Shown here: positions 40,243 through 53,313 of the stretch, in pieces
How the letters are laid out: the number at the start of each line of letters is the position of its first letter
Numbering within the stretch: position 1 is the first letter of the stretch
Origin: Paralithodes platypus
Lineage: Eukaryota; Arthropoda; Malacostraca; Decapoda; Lithodidae
Assembly: GCA_032716605.1 (NCBI GenBank)
Contig: CM064569.1
Coordinates: forward strand, 14,378,213 to 14,442,212
Length of the DNA: 64,000 nucleotides
Direction of reading: 5' to 3'
Made by a program: the position numbers and the translations under genes
The notes under the pieces: generated by a model
The model's database searches: none
What the model was told of the DNA's origin: nothing
The model's input: only the letters and a program-made list of their open reading frames with translations

Positions 40243-41507
40243 TCTCGATTACTGAAAAAAAAAGTTAAAAAATGGCGACTGTTTCATCTGGTGATCTTTA
40301 ATGGCATGTTTCTGAAAATATAAAATTTTGGATGACCTCGATAAACATCTGTGCCTCATTTCAAATCACTTATGAGATGACTCAAATACAGTGTCGATAT
40401 GTGTGAACACGCTGGCGATATGGCTGAAATATATGATGTGCTGACTTCATTTATTGCCCTGTAAGGTGTGCATAGGGCAAGGTATTGATTACTCCCATTC
40501 GCCTGTGTGTTCACAAAATATACCAAAGAAAAAAGCAAATCGAATTAATCAAACTTGGTCTTCCTCCTTGTTGGGCCCATCAAACCATGGCCGTGTTTGA
40601 ACACGGCCATAAGATATTTGTTCTCAATATTAATCCCTACTGTACCAGAGAGTATTACTATAAATGTACCCTCCAGTACCAGGCATTGTGACCAAAATGG
40701 CTTCAGAGTCAAGGGAGAGCATCCTCTCACCCCGAAAGTTGGAGGATTACTGACCCAGCTAGCTCCCACAGGCTTGGATCAAGGATAGTAAATAGTAATA
40801 GGATGGGGCACTCAGCGTTAATTTTTTGTATTGCCCGGGCTCGCCGCGACGGTAGCACCTCTAGCGGCCAATAGGAAACACTACTCTTGCTGGCGTACAC
40901 TTCATCTCAATAACCATACACATTACTCTTTATGCTGAAGATAATATCAGTATGATAATATCACTTGTGTATAAACATTTATAAGCGATTTTGAATACAT
41001 AATAAGATAAACAGAAAGGAAATAATTAAGAAAACTAAATTTATACCAAGAATGAAATTATACAGTTGTAGGCTACTTCATTGTTTACAGCTGTATTGCA
41101 GATTACATCTTATATATGTACATATTCATGAAAAAGAAACACAAGTATATAGAGTTTACAGTATATTATATAGACTACAGAACATAGTGAATATGTAATA
41201 GCCTGCAGTACAGTAGACCACCACCACCACCACCTTGTATATTTATTCTTAACACTACAGAACATTGTGATTATATACTGTAGCCTAATACTCCACCACC
41301 ACCTATAAAGCCATTCTTATGACTAACATTGTTTGTGAATACACCACCACCACTACAACTGCTACTACTACTATACCCTGTTCATTATAGTTAGACCAGA
41401 AAGTATTACTTCTAATCTCTGTAACTAAAACAGGGCTGGAGTAAATGGGCTGTATATTACCACACTTATTCCCCGAGCATTTTAGGCCTGATGTGAACCT
41501 GTTAGCA
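40243..41507. other. No recognisable gene; one strong 24-bp palindrome
   Basis: AT-rich with (CAC)n short runs at 41218-41235 and 41290-41360. A perfect hairpin with arms ATGGCCGTGTT/AACACGGCCAT sits at 40588-40611. A segment at 40335-40380 resembles 9970-10020 (aacatctgtgcctcatttca). Confidence 0.45.
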
Positions 41508-42110
41508 CTACACATGTTTCAAAATTAAAGATTTCCTGCTTTGTTTTTTCATTTGGGAAGCTCGATAACTATTATTTAGTTTGTGAATTTTCCAGTATAT
41601 TGCTATTCTGCAATACACTTGTGCAATTCTAAACAAGCAATTTCTGCAGAGTGAAAGGTGTGACAGAGTATTTACAACACATATGGTCAACCTGGAATTC
41701 ACATTCGGTCCAACCAGATTTGTCATGTCAGACAGGAATGGTACAATCATAGAGCTGTGAACAGAGTGAAATGATTGCACCAAATCCTCTAATGGTACTG
41801 TGAGACCACCAAAGTCTCTGTTCAATGTTTTGAAAGCTTTCATGTGTGTAAATATCTGACTAGCTTCATTGAGAAAATCAGAATTGTTTACAAATGAAGT
41901 GGAGCAGGTAGCACAAGAGATATTTAGGTTTTTTATTACATAGCCTAGAACATAACTGACACCATTAGCATCCAAGTCATCAACTTGGTAGTCATAAGAC
42001 AAGTCACTTGCATCACAAGAAGTTGAAATGGATGTTGATGGTGCTCTAGAGGTTGAACATGACTGTGTACGAGCTTTATTTAACTCAGATAGTGTAATGA
42101 GGAGAGAATC
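41508..42110 (-). pseudogene. P-element/THAP9-like transposase, C-terminal remnant
   Basis: A 164-residue frame (41508-42002), with readable extension to about 42110 in the same frame. VSYVLGYVIKNLNISCATCS followed by FKTLNRDFGGLTVPLEDLVQ and FHSVHSSMIVPFLSDM resembles the C-terminal part of P-element-type transposases (a GYxxxK...CxxC segment and GGLTxPxxxL). The catalytic RNase-H-like core and the THAP DNA-binding domain are absent. No terminal repeats were recognised nearby. The family call rests on recollection of the motif pattern and is moderate. Confidence 0.55.
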
Positions 42111-42124
42111 AGAGTCTGGGGCTC

Positions 42125-42200
42125 AATTGGTGTAGAAGTGTGGAATAGATTGTCTAGTGCCGTGATTAGCTCAGGAAAGGTAGAAAATTATACACGCACA
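42125..42200 (+). pseudogene. Possible LINE C-terminal fragment
   Basis: GVEVWNRLSSAVISSGKVEN resembles the WNxLPxxVxxAxSVxxFK ending of several LINE ORFs in this window. Very short; uncertain. Confidence 0.35.
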
Positions 42201-42230
42201 TTCTCACTATCTCACACTCACACATTCTCA

Positions 42231-42264
<34 letters not shown>

Positions 42265-43520
42265 AATGTGTGTGCGTATTTCCATTCCTTTGCTATTGAC
42301 AAATATACTCTCCCCTAGGATTAAATAGTCCCTACTGAGGTGTCAACCCCTCCCACACTCTCTTTCTCTCTCTCTCCAATATGAAATGTTGAGAATTAAA
42401 ATATTTTCTTAGTGTATATGTTATATATTTGTATGCTAGCTATCATCTATAACATATTACCTCATATTTATGGACATTTAATTGTAAAATATATTAAGCC
42501 TTAAAATAACATATTATAGCACCAGTTACCATCATTAATTGTACCATTAATCACTAATATAATTAGCCTAACACAGTATCACCATTACCACCAGTGTTCT
42601 ATAATTATTATAATCACCATTTCCTCTAACATCATAGCCTATAGTCGTCACACCTTGATGCAATGCGTTTTTATGACTAAACTGCGTTCATAATTATGTG
42701 ACACACAATAGTGAGATCGAAAATACCTTTAGTAATTGTTAATACCTAGTGTAGAGAATCCTTGTTAATATATTTTACGTATTAACAGTACCCCAGCAAG
42801 TGATCTTGGAAATGTGGCTGAAAATATTATTCACTCTGAACTCTTATGGACGGCAGCAAATAGCCTTCAGTTTTCATATATATTTTTGTCAATAGGCCTA
42901 ATGATGATTATAGTGTGCCATTAAAACATCAGGCTAACGCATAATTCTTGTTAGTTAATAAACCTGAAGACTGGTACACTATCAGTGTCACAGACATCAG
43001 ATACATTATGATTTGATAGTACAAAATTATGCATTTCCTAGCTACAAAACTAAGTTAAAACTCACCTTTTAGGATCCTTTGGAAAGCGGAAAAAGACAGG
43101 ACTCTATTCCATTTTGAATTATTGCAGCAGTTTATAGCTGAACATCCTGTAATCCCCATCGTGGCAACAATAATAAGCCATCAATATCCACGTGTACGAG
43201 AAACACACCTTTTCCACCTCTCCCGCTTGAATGAGGCCGCCAACTGCAGTGTTTATTCCTATCAGCCGCTAGGTGGCTAGTCTGACCCATGCCGACTGGG
43301 CCGCCCATAAGGCAGGTCTGTCTTCCTTTCTCTAGGGTCTTTGCTTGGATCCAGGCTGAGAAGTGTTGCCAATGTCTCAGAGCAGTGTGTACAAGTCATG
43401 ATACCAGGTTCCGCTTGATACGGGCAGTTACAAGGACCGCTTATTACTGACAGACATCTTCCGTCGCTGGTACTGACGTGTGACTTTTTTTGCTGACAGC
43501 TGTATACCGTCGCTGGTGCA
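42201..43520. other. No recognisable gene; (CA)n and (CT)n runs near 42220-42390
   Basis: CT/CA dinucleotides at 42230-42262 and 42360-42376; otherwise AT-rich with no coding signal that I can support. Confidence 0.5.
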
Positions 43521-43527
43521 GTAAGGG

Positions 43528-43918
43528 TTAAGGTGGGTCACTGGCTTTTTTTATCTTTCTCTCCTTTTCTCTCTTTCCCTGGTTTGTATCCATTCGGCCC
43601 CATTCAGCCAACTGTTTTAAGACATTTATCCTCATCCAGGTGTCGATTTCTTCCTGGCGAGAGATAGCGAGCCAGCATTGTATGGAGAAATCCGGCTTTG
43701 CCGTTTTCTATCGAAAAATGTGCAAATTTAACTTGTTGTCAAAACAAAAATATATATACAGTATGCTGGCTCGCTACCGCTCGCCAAGAAAATATTGACA
43801 CCTGGATGGGGGTAAACGTCTTTAAAAAGTAGGCTGAATGGGGCCGAATGGATACAAGCCAAAGAGAGAGGGAGAGAAAGATAAAAAAAGCGAGGTGGGC
43901 TCCCTTAAGGACGTTCAA
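43528..43918. mobile_element. TTAA foldback element, complete copy
   Basis: Starts TTAAGGTGGGTCACTGG and ends CGAGGTGGGCTCCCTTAA; arms include ttcggccccattcagccaac and aggtgtcgatttcttcctgg, with mirrored right arm. Both TTAA ends intact. Confidence 0.85.
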
Positions 43919-43994
43919 GGCACAGTACTTCTCTCTGGTTAATTATTGGCTTCACATGCAATTTTGTTCTTCGCACGATTGGGCAACGTTTTCT

Positions 43995-44065
43995 GAAGGG
44001 TGGCGCGCTCCTCGGTGCCACTAGATTAGTGGCGAACACAACCTTAGGTGACCTTAGGTAGGATT
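43995..44065 (+). mobile_element. LINE F 3'-terminal remnant
   Basis: gcgcgctcctcggtgccact, then gtggcgaacacaacctt, matches the last 40 bp of LINE F (46982-47020). Confidence 0.6.
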
Positions 44066-44379
44066 GTCCCCATGGTGTTTGGTATCGTGTTGGTAGATCT
44101 AATGAAGATAGTTTTGTGGTGTTGTGATATTTCGTTATTTTAGATAAAGTGATAATTAGTAGTGGTGGTGCTGATAGTGTTGGTTCATCTTATTAGAAGG
44201 CTAGTTTTAATGCTTAGGATTATAAATGTTGTAACATAATGGTGGTAGCTGTGGTGATGATAATGGTGTTAGTGGCGGTAGTAATTGTGATAATGTTGGT
44301 AGCTGTGGTGGTGATGGTAGGGGTGGTAGTTATTGTTAGCTTAGTGAGGATGGACAAAAGGGATTTCCCATGTCAACAC

Positions 44380-44956
44380 TGGCCCTCTCCTTCCCCTCCC
44401 TCTCTCCCTACCCCCAATCTCTTCCTCCCTCCCTCCCCCCTATATATCCCTCCCTCCCATCCCCATATCTCTCCCTCCTTCCCTCCCTCCCTCCCCTCTA
44501 TCCGTCCCTCCTGTTGTTGTTCATCCTTTCCTTTCCACACCCTCTTTCAGTTTCCCCTCCTTCCTCCTCCTCCTGTTTTCTTTCCCTCCCCCTCCTGGAC
44601 CCTCCTCCTGTATTCCTTCCATCACCCTCATCTTTTCCTCCCTACACCTTCACCCTCTCTCCTTCCACCCTCATCTCCCCTACACCCCCACCCACCTCTA
44701 CACCCTCTCTCTTTCCACCCTCAGCTCTCCACTCAACCACACCTCCCCTACATCCTCACTCTCTCCCTCAGCCCAGCCTCTTTCCACCCACATATATACA
44801 CCCACATGCACCACCCCTCACCCTCCCCCTCTCTCCTACCACCTCACCTCGCCTACACCCTCACCTCCTCACCCTCTCTCCCCCCACCCACACCTTCCCT
44901 ACACCCTCACCCTACCATTCTTCCCCCCCCCCCGCCCCCCCCCCCCCCCCCCCCAG
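44380..44956. repeat. C/T-rich low-complexity DNA ending in poly-C
   Basis: Pyrimidine-rich tract with (CCCT)/(CCCTC) runs and poly-C at 44923-44954. A Pro/Ser-rich ORF of 280 codons spans it but is compositional; its Val-rich start is a GT-rich stretch. Confidence 0.85.
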
Positions 44957-45108
44957 CACTCAGGGTCCATGTTGTTGTGAAAGTATGGCCGCTACCCTAC
45001 AACACAAGGAGAGTAGGGTCTGTAGTAGGTTATTGCGGTAGTTGTGGAAGTTTGCATCTTGTTGGTGGTCTAGCTTATTAGTACGGTACTGTATGTTGAA
45101 GTCATATA

Positions 45109-45326
45109 TAACCCCTTGAGGATTATGACCCACATTGACAGTTTATTCTGGCTATCAATAGACGACTTTGTACAGTTTAAGAATGAACTGTGGCAATTAT
45201 ACGGACAAAGAAGATCCCCATTAACCTTCTGACTCCCATAAAAAATATACCCTTTCTAATATGAATAAAATCGTCTAATAAATACACAGAAATCAGAAAA
45301 GAAATGCACAATCGGGGAAGGGTTAA
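45109..45326. mobile_element. MITE-1 copy, complete
   Basis: Starts aaccccttgaggattatg and ends ggggaagggttaa. Inner arms tctggctatcaatagacgac and aatcgtctaataaatacaca. Confidence 0.65.
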
Positions 45327-45587
45327 TTCTGTTCTAACTCTTAAACTACACAAATTTGAACACTTAACTGTAACCAAATGGTACACATAAATAGTGTTAA
45401 TTTGTTTATCAATTCAGATCAGAACACATAAACAATTAAACCACTGTTATGTGTGCCAGTTTTGTTACAATCATGTGTACATCTTTACAGTATGCATAAT
45501 ACAACGCTGTGTGATGCCCTAACACGTCACACAAGTATGTTTTCAGCGTTTCGTCTAGCCTGCTGCCGATTCTGGCTGTCAATGTCA

Positions 45588-47035
45588 CGCAATAATTGCC
45601 CCACTGCATAAAGGAGGGAGTAAAGCACTACCAAAAAACTACCGCCCACATCATTAAAGTTTTCGAGCGAGTCCTGCGAAGCAAAATCTCAGCATTCATG
45701 GAGGCAAATGAACTACACAATTCCGGTCAACATGGGTTCAGAGCGGGAAGATCATGTCTCTCACAACTTTTGGAACACTATGACAAAATTCTTAAAGCGC
45801 TAGAAGAAAAGAAAAATGTGGATGTCATTTACACCGATTTTGCTAAGGCATTTGATAAATGTGACCATGGTATAATAGCCCACAAACTAAAAGCAAAAGG
45901 TATAACGGGGAAAATCGGACGGTGGATATACAATTTCCTCGTAAACCGAAAACAATCAGTAGCAGTAAACCAAGTCATATCTGAGCCTTCGGATGTCAAA
46001 AGCTCAGTGCCCCAAGGAACAGTGCTAGCGCCCCTTCTGTTCCTCATACTAATTAGCGACATAGATACCAACACTAGACACAGTATGGTGTCGTCTTTTG
46101 CTGATGACACAAAATTAAGCAAGATAGTAAACACACAAGAGGACACGGGCCGACTGCAGGAAGACATGAATATAGTGTTCAAGTGGACCAGAGAAAACAA
46201 CATGCAATTCAATGAAGAAAAATTCCAATTAATACGGCACAGAGATAATAATGGCGTTAAAGAAAAATAACAGAATCTAACCACATAATAGAATGGAAAG
46301 ACAGTGTGAAAGACCTTGGGGTATTACTGTCTGAAAATATCGGTTTCAAAGTACATAACCAGGTCAAAGTTGCGGCTGCGAAACGTCTAACGGGTTGGAT
46401 TCTGCGTACATTTAAAACACGCGGTGAATTACCTTTGATAACGCTCTTCAAATCTCTAGTGCTACCGCGGCTTGAATACTGTAGCGTATTAACATCCCCA
46501 CACAAAGCATGTGAAATAAACGACTTAGAGAGTGTACAAAGAAATTTCACTTCGCATATAAGTTCGGTGAACTATTGGGAGCGTTTAAGAGCACTGAAAC
46601 TGTACTCACTGGAACGTAGAAGAGAACGTTACTTAATAATACACACGTGGAAAATCGCAGAGGGTTTAGTACCAAACCTACATACTCCGATAGTCATGAA
46701 ATTCAGTGATAGGAGAGGCTGGGAATGTGATATCCCCCGGATGAATAACAGGGGTGCTATGGGCTCTCTGCGAGAGGGCTGGTTATCACACGGAGGCCCA
46801 CGTCTCTTCAACAAACTCCCACAGCGAGTAAGAGACATGAGGGACGTCTCGTTAGACAACTTCAAGAGAGCCCTCGATGTCGAACTGCAAAAAGTGCCAG
46901 ACGAGCCCATCTTCGCAAGGGAGCGAGCTATCGCTTCAAACAGTCTGCTGCACCAAATCACCACCCATAACGAGGGGCGGCGCGCTCCTCGGTGCCGCTA
47001 GAAGAGTGGCGAACACATCACATGGTATCACAAGG
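45588..47035 (+). mobile_element. LINE F, 5'-truncated copy
   Basis: Begins within the RT domain at aattgccccactgcataaag (equal to 54872) and runs through the 3' UTR (gtggcgaacacatcacatgg). The tail consists of tatcacaaggtatcac units in place of AAGGT repeats. Confidence 0.85.
45596..47001 (+). pseudogene. LINE F reverse transcriptase, truncated with one frame break
   Basis: The first frame (45596-46270) has QHGFRAGRSCLSQLLEHYDK, VIYTDFAKAFDKCDHGIIAH (motif A), SSVPQGTVLAPLLFLILISD (motif B), SSFADDTKLSKI (catalytic FADD) and FNEEKFQLIRHRDNNGVK. A 15-16 nt deletion near 45655 removes part of the PVALTS segment. A deletion at 46262 ends the frame; the tail resumes at 46306-47001 with RLTGWILRTFKTRGELPL, LERRRERYLIIHTW and RLFNKLPQRVRDM. 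Motif B reads SSVPQGT in this family instead of SGVPQGS. Confidence 0.88.
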
Positions 47036-47417
47036 TATCACTATTGACTGAGTTTGCCTTCGATTGCTGATTTTGTGTACAGTTGTCCACATGAATTTGT
47101 ACCCACTCTGTGATTTTATTTATGGAAGGAAAGTAGTACAACTGAAATAAGAGTTTAGTTTTTTATGTACAATATGATTCATATGAAATTACGGTTTCAT
47201 AACAGATTATTCTTGTAAGTCAAGCACATCAGTTTAACGTTATCCATACATAATGTCAATGAGTGGGTATGAATTTTTGTGGGCAACGTCATTAATTATA
47301 AATACCAGAATGTTAATAAAGCAACTAACTCGGGTCCTGTTACTGAATTTGTTGTTTTATTGTAATAATCGCTAGCTAGAAGTGGTTATTCACTCTTGGT
47401 AATAATGAAAAATAACG

Positions 47418-48093
47418 GTAATTGTTTAATCGAAGGCCTTTTTTCTAGTTATTAAAAACGTATTCTATGGTGTATTATATGATATATAGAAGCAATAGAA
47501 CTGTTAAAATGACCTGGGAAGTGTATATTAAACCAAATACAAAACTAAAACTAAAACTAAGAATGACTAAGAGGGTGTACGAGAGCGAGGTGGAGGGACA
47601 GAGGGGGAGAGGTAGACCGAATATGAGGTGGAAGGATGGAGTGAGGAACTACATGAACGAAGGCGGTGCTGGTTGGGGGGAGGGGCGTCGACTGACTGGG
47701 GACAGAGGTGCATGGGGGCGGTTCGTTCGTGGCCACCCCTTCGGGGATCGCGGCGTCAGGCAATAGATAGATAGATAGATAGACAAAACTAAGAGCAATG
47801 GGAGGGTGGAGCCTTGGAAGGGGAGAGAATCCTAAAGAAAATAGATTTTTGACCACAGACTAAACCAAAAATACACTAATTACGTAGCTGGTCCTTAACC
47901 TAACCTAACCTGGGCACACATCCACACATCCGTGGACTTACTGTAATACCGCGCACTACTCAAAGTTTTGTATTTGGTTCAATATACACTTCCCAGGTAA
48001 TTTTAACAGTTCTATTGTTTCTATATATCATATAATACACCATAGAATACGTTTTTAATAACTAGAAAAAAAGGCCTTCGATTAAACAATTAC
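47418..48093. mobile_element. Foldback element with 130-bp arms, carrying a LINE B 3' end
   Basis: The left arm 47418-47546 and the right arm 47964-48093 are inverted near-identical copies (cctttttttctagttattaa, attctatggtgtattatatg, tgggaagtgtatattaaacc). The loop of about 417 bp contains the LINE B fragment at 47563-47782 and a short CCTAA run at 47897. Confidence 0.85.
47563..47782 (+). pseudogene. LINE B 3' fragment
   Basis: Encodes RMTKRVYESEVEGQ, GRGRPNMRWKDGVRNYMNEG and a stop after GDRGVRQ, then (TAGA)n at 47764-47782. Closely related to 38750-38960 (inverse). Confidence 0.85.
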
Positions 48094-48290
48094 GAAAATA
48101 ACTTGTGCATAGTTTTAACCCTCTTAGGCTCACAGTTGCCAGTTACTATATAGCCAAAATATATAATTATGTAATGAAATAACTAAGTTAGCCTTCTAAA
48201 ACTGTTTTCTTTACTGCACGGTGTATAGAAAACTTCAGGAATTTAAGGCTAACTAAAGAAATGTTTCCAAATTTTCCTGGAGGCATTTTC

Positions 48291-49039
48291 AGCCGGACCA
48301 CAGCTATTGTTAAGGTTATTGTTGGTTTTGTTATTTGTTATGTTTATCAGTGCTTAATAATAATTGTTATTACCGGAAATTAGTATTTACCCCTTATCCA
48401 ACAATCTAAAAATATGGCCCCCACTAGTGGGGAGGGCCATGAAGATCAGGGAAAATGAGGGGTTAAGGAAGAGAAATACCTCCACAGTATTTGGCCATAA
48501 CCGTTTGCCGTGGAATATAGAATAAGTAGAGGGGGAGGGGGGGGATCCCCCCCCCCCCAGGACTTTGAAATTCTCACCCAAAAACCCTATTTTGTCATTA
48601 ACCTAACCTAACAACCTAACCTAACTTGGGGGCTACCGCCCCCAGACCCCCGCTGGTATAAGCAATGATGTAGAGGTTGACAAAATACCCATTATCCAAC
48701 AATAGGGTCAGATAAGGCAAATAGGTTTTTTTGTTGGCTGCTGGCGACATAGATTAGGATTTCTAGAAGTCTTGGGGCTGGGGGGGTGAGGGGGGGTTTC
48801 CCCCCCTCTACTTATTCTGTATCCAATGGCAAATGGTGAAAAAATAGAGCAATTTCCTTTAACCCCTCATTTTCCCTGAACTTCATAGTCCTCCCCACTA
48901 GTGAGGGCCATATTTTTAGATTGTTGGATAATGGGAAAATATTTATTTCCGGTAATAATCATTATTATTAAACAATGATAAACCTAAAAAAATAACAAAA
49001 CCAACCAAAAATAACCTTGAAAATAGCTGTGGCCCGGCT
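48291..49039. mobile_element. Long foldback element, arms of about 150-180 bp
   Basis: Left start agccggaccacagctatt, right end aatagctgtggcccggct. Arms share ttattaccggaaat, ccaacaatctaaaaatatgg, cccactagtggggagggcca and gggaaaatgaggggtta. Inner sequence holds taacctaacctaacaaccta and several poly-G/poly-C hairpins. Confidence 0.8.
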
Positions 49040-50660
<1,621 letters not shown>

Positions 50661-50961
50661 GGTACCTTACCTTTTTATACCTTTTGATGTGTTCGCCACT
50701 CTTCTAGCGACACCAAGGAGCGCGACGCCCCTCGTTATGGGTGGTGATCTGGTGCAGTAGACTGTTTGAAGCGACAGCTCGCTCCCTTGCGAGGATAGGC
50801 TCGTCTGGCACTTTTTGCAGTTCGACATCTAGGGCTCTCTTGAAGTTGTCTAACGAGATGTCCCTCATGTCTCTTACTCGCCGTGGGAGTTTGTTGAAGA
50901 GACGTGGGCCTCTGTGTGATAACCAGCCCTCTCGCAGAGAGCCCATAGCACCCCTGTTATG
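50661..50961 (-). mobile_element. LINE F 3' fragment inside the minisatellite
   Basis: The minus strand encodes MGSLREGWLSHRGPRLFNKL and ends GRRAPWCR; its 3' tail (taccttaccttttta, inverse) faces the left array. Truncated at about 50961. Confidence 0.9.
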
Positions 50962-51150
50962 TTATGGTGGTAGAGGTAGTATAGTGATGGTGTTGTAGGG
51001 ATGGTGCTGGTGGTGGTAGAGGTAGTATAGTGATGGTGGTGGTAGAGGTAGTATAGTGATGGTGTTGTAGGGATGGTGATGGTGGTGGTGGTGGTGGTAG
51101 AGGTAGTATAGTGGTGGTGGTAGTAGAGGTAGTATAGTGATGGTGTTGGT
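50962..51150. repeat. 26-bp minisatellite, segment 2
   Basis: Same unit as at 49863. Confidence 0.93.
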
Positions 51151-52097
51151 AACAGGTGTGAGGGGAGAGGTCGCCGGCGCCGCGGTCCAAGTTTTTGTAT
51201 CATAACTCGGGATATTGATGATACAACTGAACCAAAATCATCCACATAACCAAACTTAGTGTCGCGGTTCTGTGTAGTGTCAAATCGAATTGATGGCATA
51301 AATATCTTCGGAGATATAACAAAAGCGTGTGAAAAACAAAAACCGTTATTCCCCAATGCCAAGCATAAACAAGGGAGTGCCAAGGGAACGATGGGTTTTT
51401 AGTCCAGTGTGCAAAGTTAAAATCGCATATTAGTGAAAAGTGGCTAGATCACGGTTCATGTATGTAAACTGTATCTCATGGACAAAAAAAAAATACCAGC
51501 ATTTATACAGAACTTGCAATTTCAAAAGAAAGTTTAGGGCCAGTGTAAGTGAGCGTCCTACCACCACCGTACCAAAACAAATAAATCGCTTAGCACTTGA
51601 CGAGTGTCATAGGCCCCCCTCTCATCAACACCACCCCTCCCCCTTGACGTAGTCACATTCTAAACCGTGGTACTGGTATACGATTTTACCGAAATGGGAA
51701 CTTAAACTCGAACAGGTAAAACAAATATAAAACAAATAAAATAAAACAGAGAAGCATAACAAGTTAACTATTTAACAAATCGCATATCGCGGGATATTAT
51801 TAGTAGTGACGTTATTGAGGAAGAAACTCTCATGCAACCATCAATAGTGTAAATTCGGACCGGGGATAAGAGAGACAGGAAGTGGTTAGGGCAGTGATGA
51901 TTCGGTTTCATAAGTTTATCGAAAGTGTTACTTAAAGTTTAAACCAAAGCCAGTGTTAATGATTGGAAGCTCGAACAAGTCCTAACCACAAAACAGTGAC
52001 CCCCCCCCCCCCCCCTCTCTCTCTCTCTCTCTAGCCCCTTTCCCTCCCCTGTGTCGTCGTTACATACAAGAAAGTCGAGTAAAATATTCTTATAGAT

Positions 52098-53313
52098 ATG
52101 AATACCAAGGACGTTTGCAGTATCTGTAGGGACAGAGTGAGAGACAAACGTGGCACAAAATGCCAAATATGCAAAGACAAGTTTCATTGGTGCTGCATAG
52201 GACTTTCACCACCGATAAACATGGCTTATAATAATAAGGGGAAGAACTTCCATTTTTGCAACAGCTGTGCCGAGTTCACAATGCAAATCATCCAGACTGT
52301 GGAAAAAACAGAGGTACAAGATAGACCTAAATATAACCAAGAGGCGGTGATATTCCAACAAAATTGGGGAAACACACCAAGAATTTCCCCTCATACATCC
52401 CTGACCACAACAGTATCGAATTCAAGTACTCCTATTTCGTCTCACCCAAAACAACCAACAACACCTCCCTCTGAACAAACACCACACACAACTCTTCCCA
52501 CACAAAAACTCTCATAGCCCCCTCCCTATCACCTCGAAACACCGCGAAGTCACCAAATACCACACCGCCGCCGCCTCCCGCCTCCCCACATGACCCGCCC
52601 CCCTCCACACCTCTGCCATCTGCCTACTTATGCCTGGCAGATCAGGACACCCAGCCCCCCTCTACACCACCTCATAACACCACACCACTATTTCCCCCAA
52701 CTACCAGACCTCCCCCTCCCAGACCCAGCATAGCTCACCACCTGCCCACCTACAACTGACACGTAACTCCACCCTCCTGCAGGCCTCACCCACCCATACA
52801 CCAAGCCCACTATCAACCACAACCACACTTAGCTCACCACATAACCCCTTGCAGCCCCAGCCACACCTACTGGGGTTGTCTACACCAGTGTGCAGATATT
52901 ATCTGGAAAGAAGGTGCTACTTTGGTCAAAAGGGCCAATATAATGGGAAGTCATGTAGATTTGCTCATCCCAAAATTTGCAACAACATAACCAGTCATGG
53001 AAAATGTAGATTTGGTGAAACCTGCAAATACCACCACCCATCCCTTTGCAAGACATCACTTGAGAACAAGACCTGCTACAATATGAAATGCCCAGCTTTT
53101 CATACATATTAAAGGGACTTGGAGATATGCTAGACCTAACACGAATGGTAGCCCAAAAAACTCTCTAGCTATGCGAGGACGAGACAGAGGAAAAAGGCAA
53201 GGAGGGAAAGGGCAGACGAAGATGAAGAGACTGAGGGAGATGGAAGAGCACATAGAACACCTCCAGCACCTCCTGGCCTCCCAAGAGTGGCAAATACATC
53301 CCGAAGACTATTA
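52098..53313 (+). pseudogene. LINE F ORF1: PHD finger and three CCCH zinc fingers
   Basis: From the ATG at 52098 the first 55 residues form a PHD-type Cys4-His-Cys3 finger: CSICRD, CQICKDKFHWCC, FCNSCAE. A Ser/Thr/Pro-rich linker follows until a stop at 52517. After a frameshift, 52849-53112 encodes CRYYLERRC...CRFAH, then canonical CNNITSHGKCRFGETCKYHH (Cx8Cx5Cx3H) and CKTSLENKTCYNMKCPAFH, a three-finger CCCH array of an RNA-binding type. A basic, coiled-coil-like end (MKRLREMEEHIEHLQHLLAS) is readable from 53171 to 53313 in a third frame. ORF1 proteins package LINE RNA; the CCCH array is unusual for that role. At least two frame breaks make this copy defective. Confidence 0.75.

Noticed and set aside
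44239..45081. 280-codon Pro/Ser-rich ORF with hydrophobic Val-rich start resembling a signal peptide
   Set aside because: GT-rich and C/T-rich low-complexity DNA produces both parts; other frames are open too.
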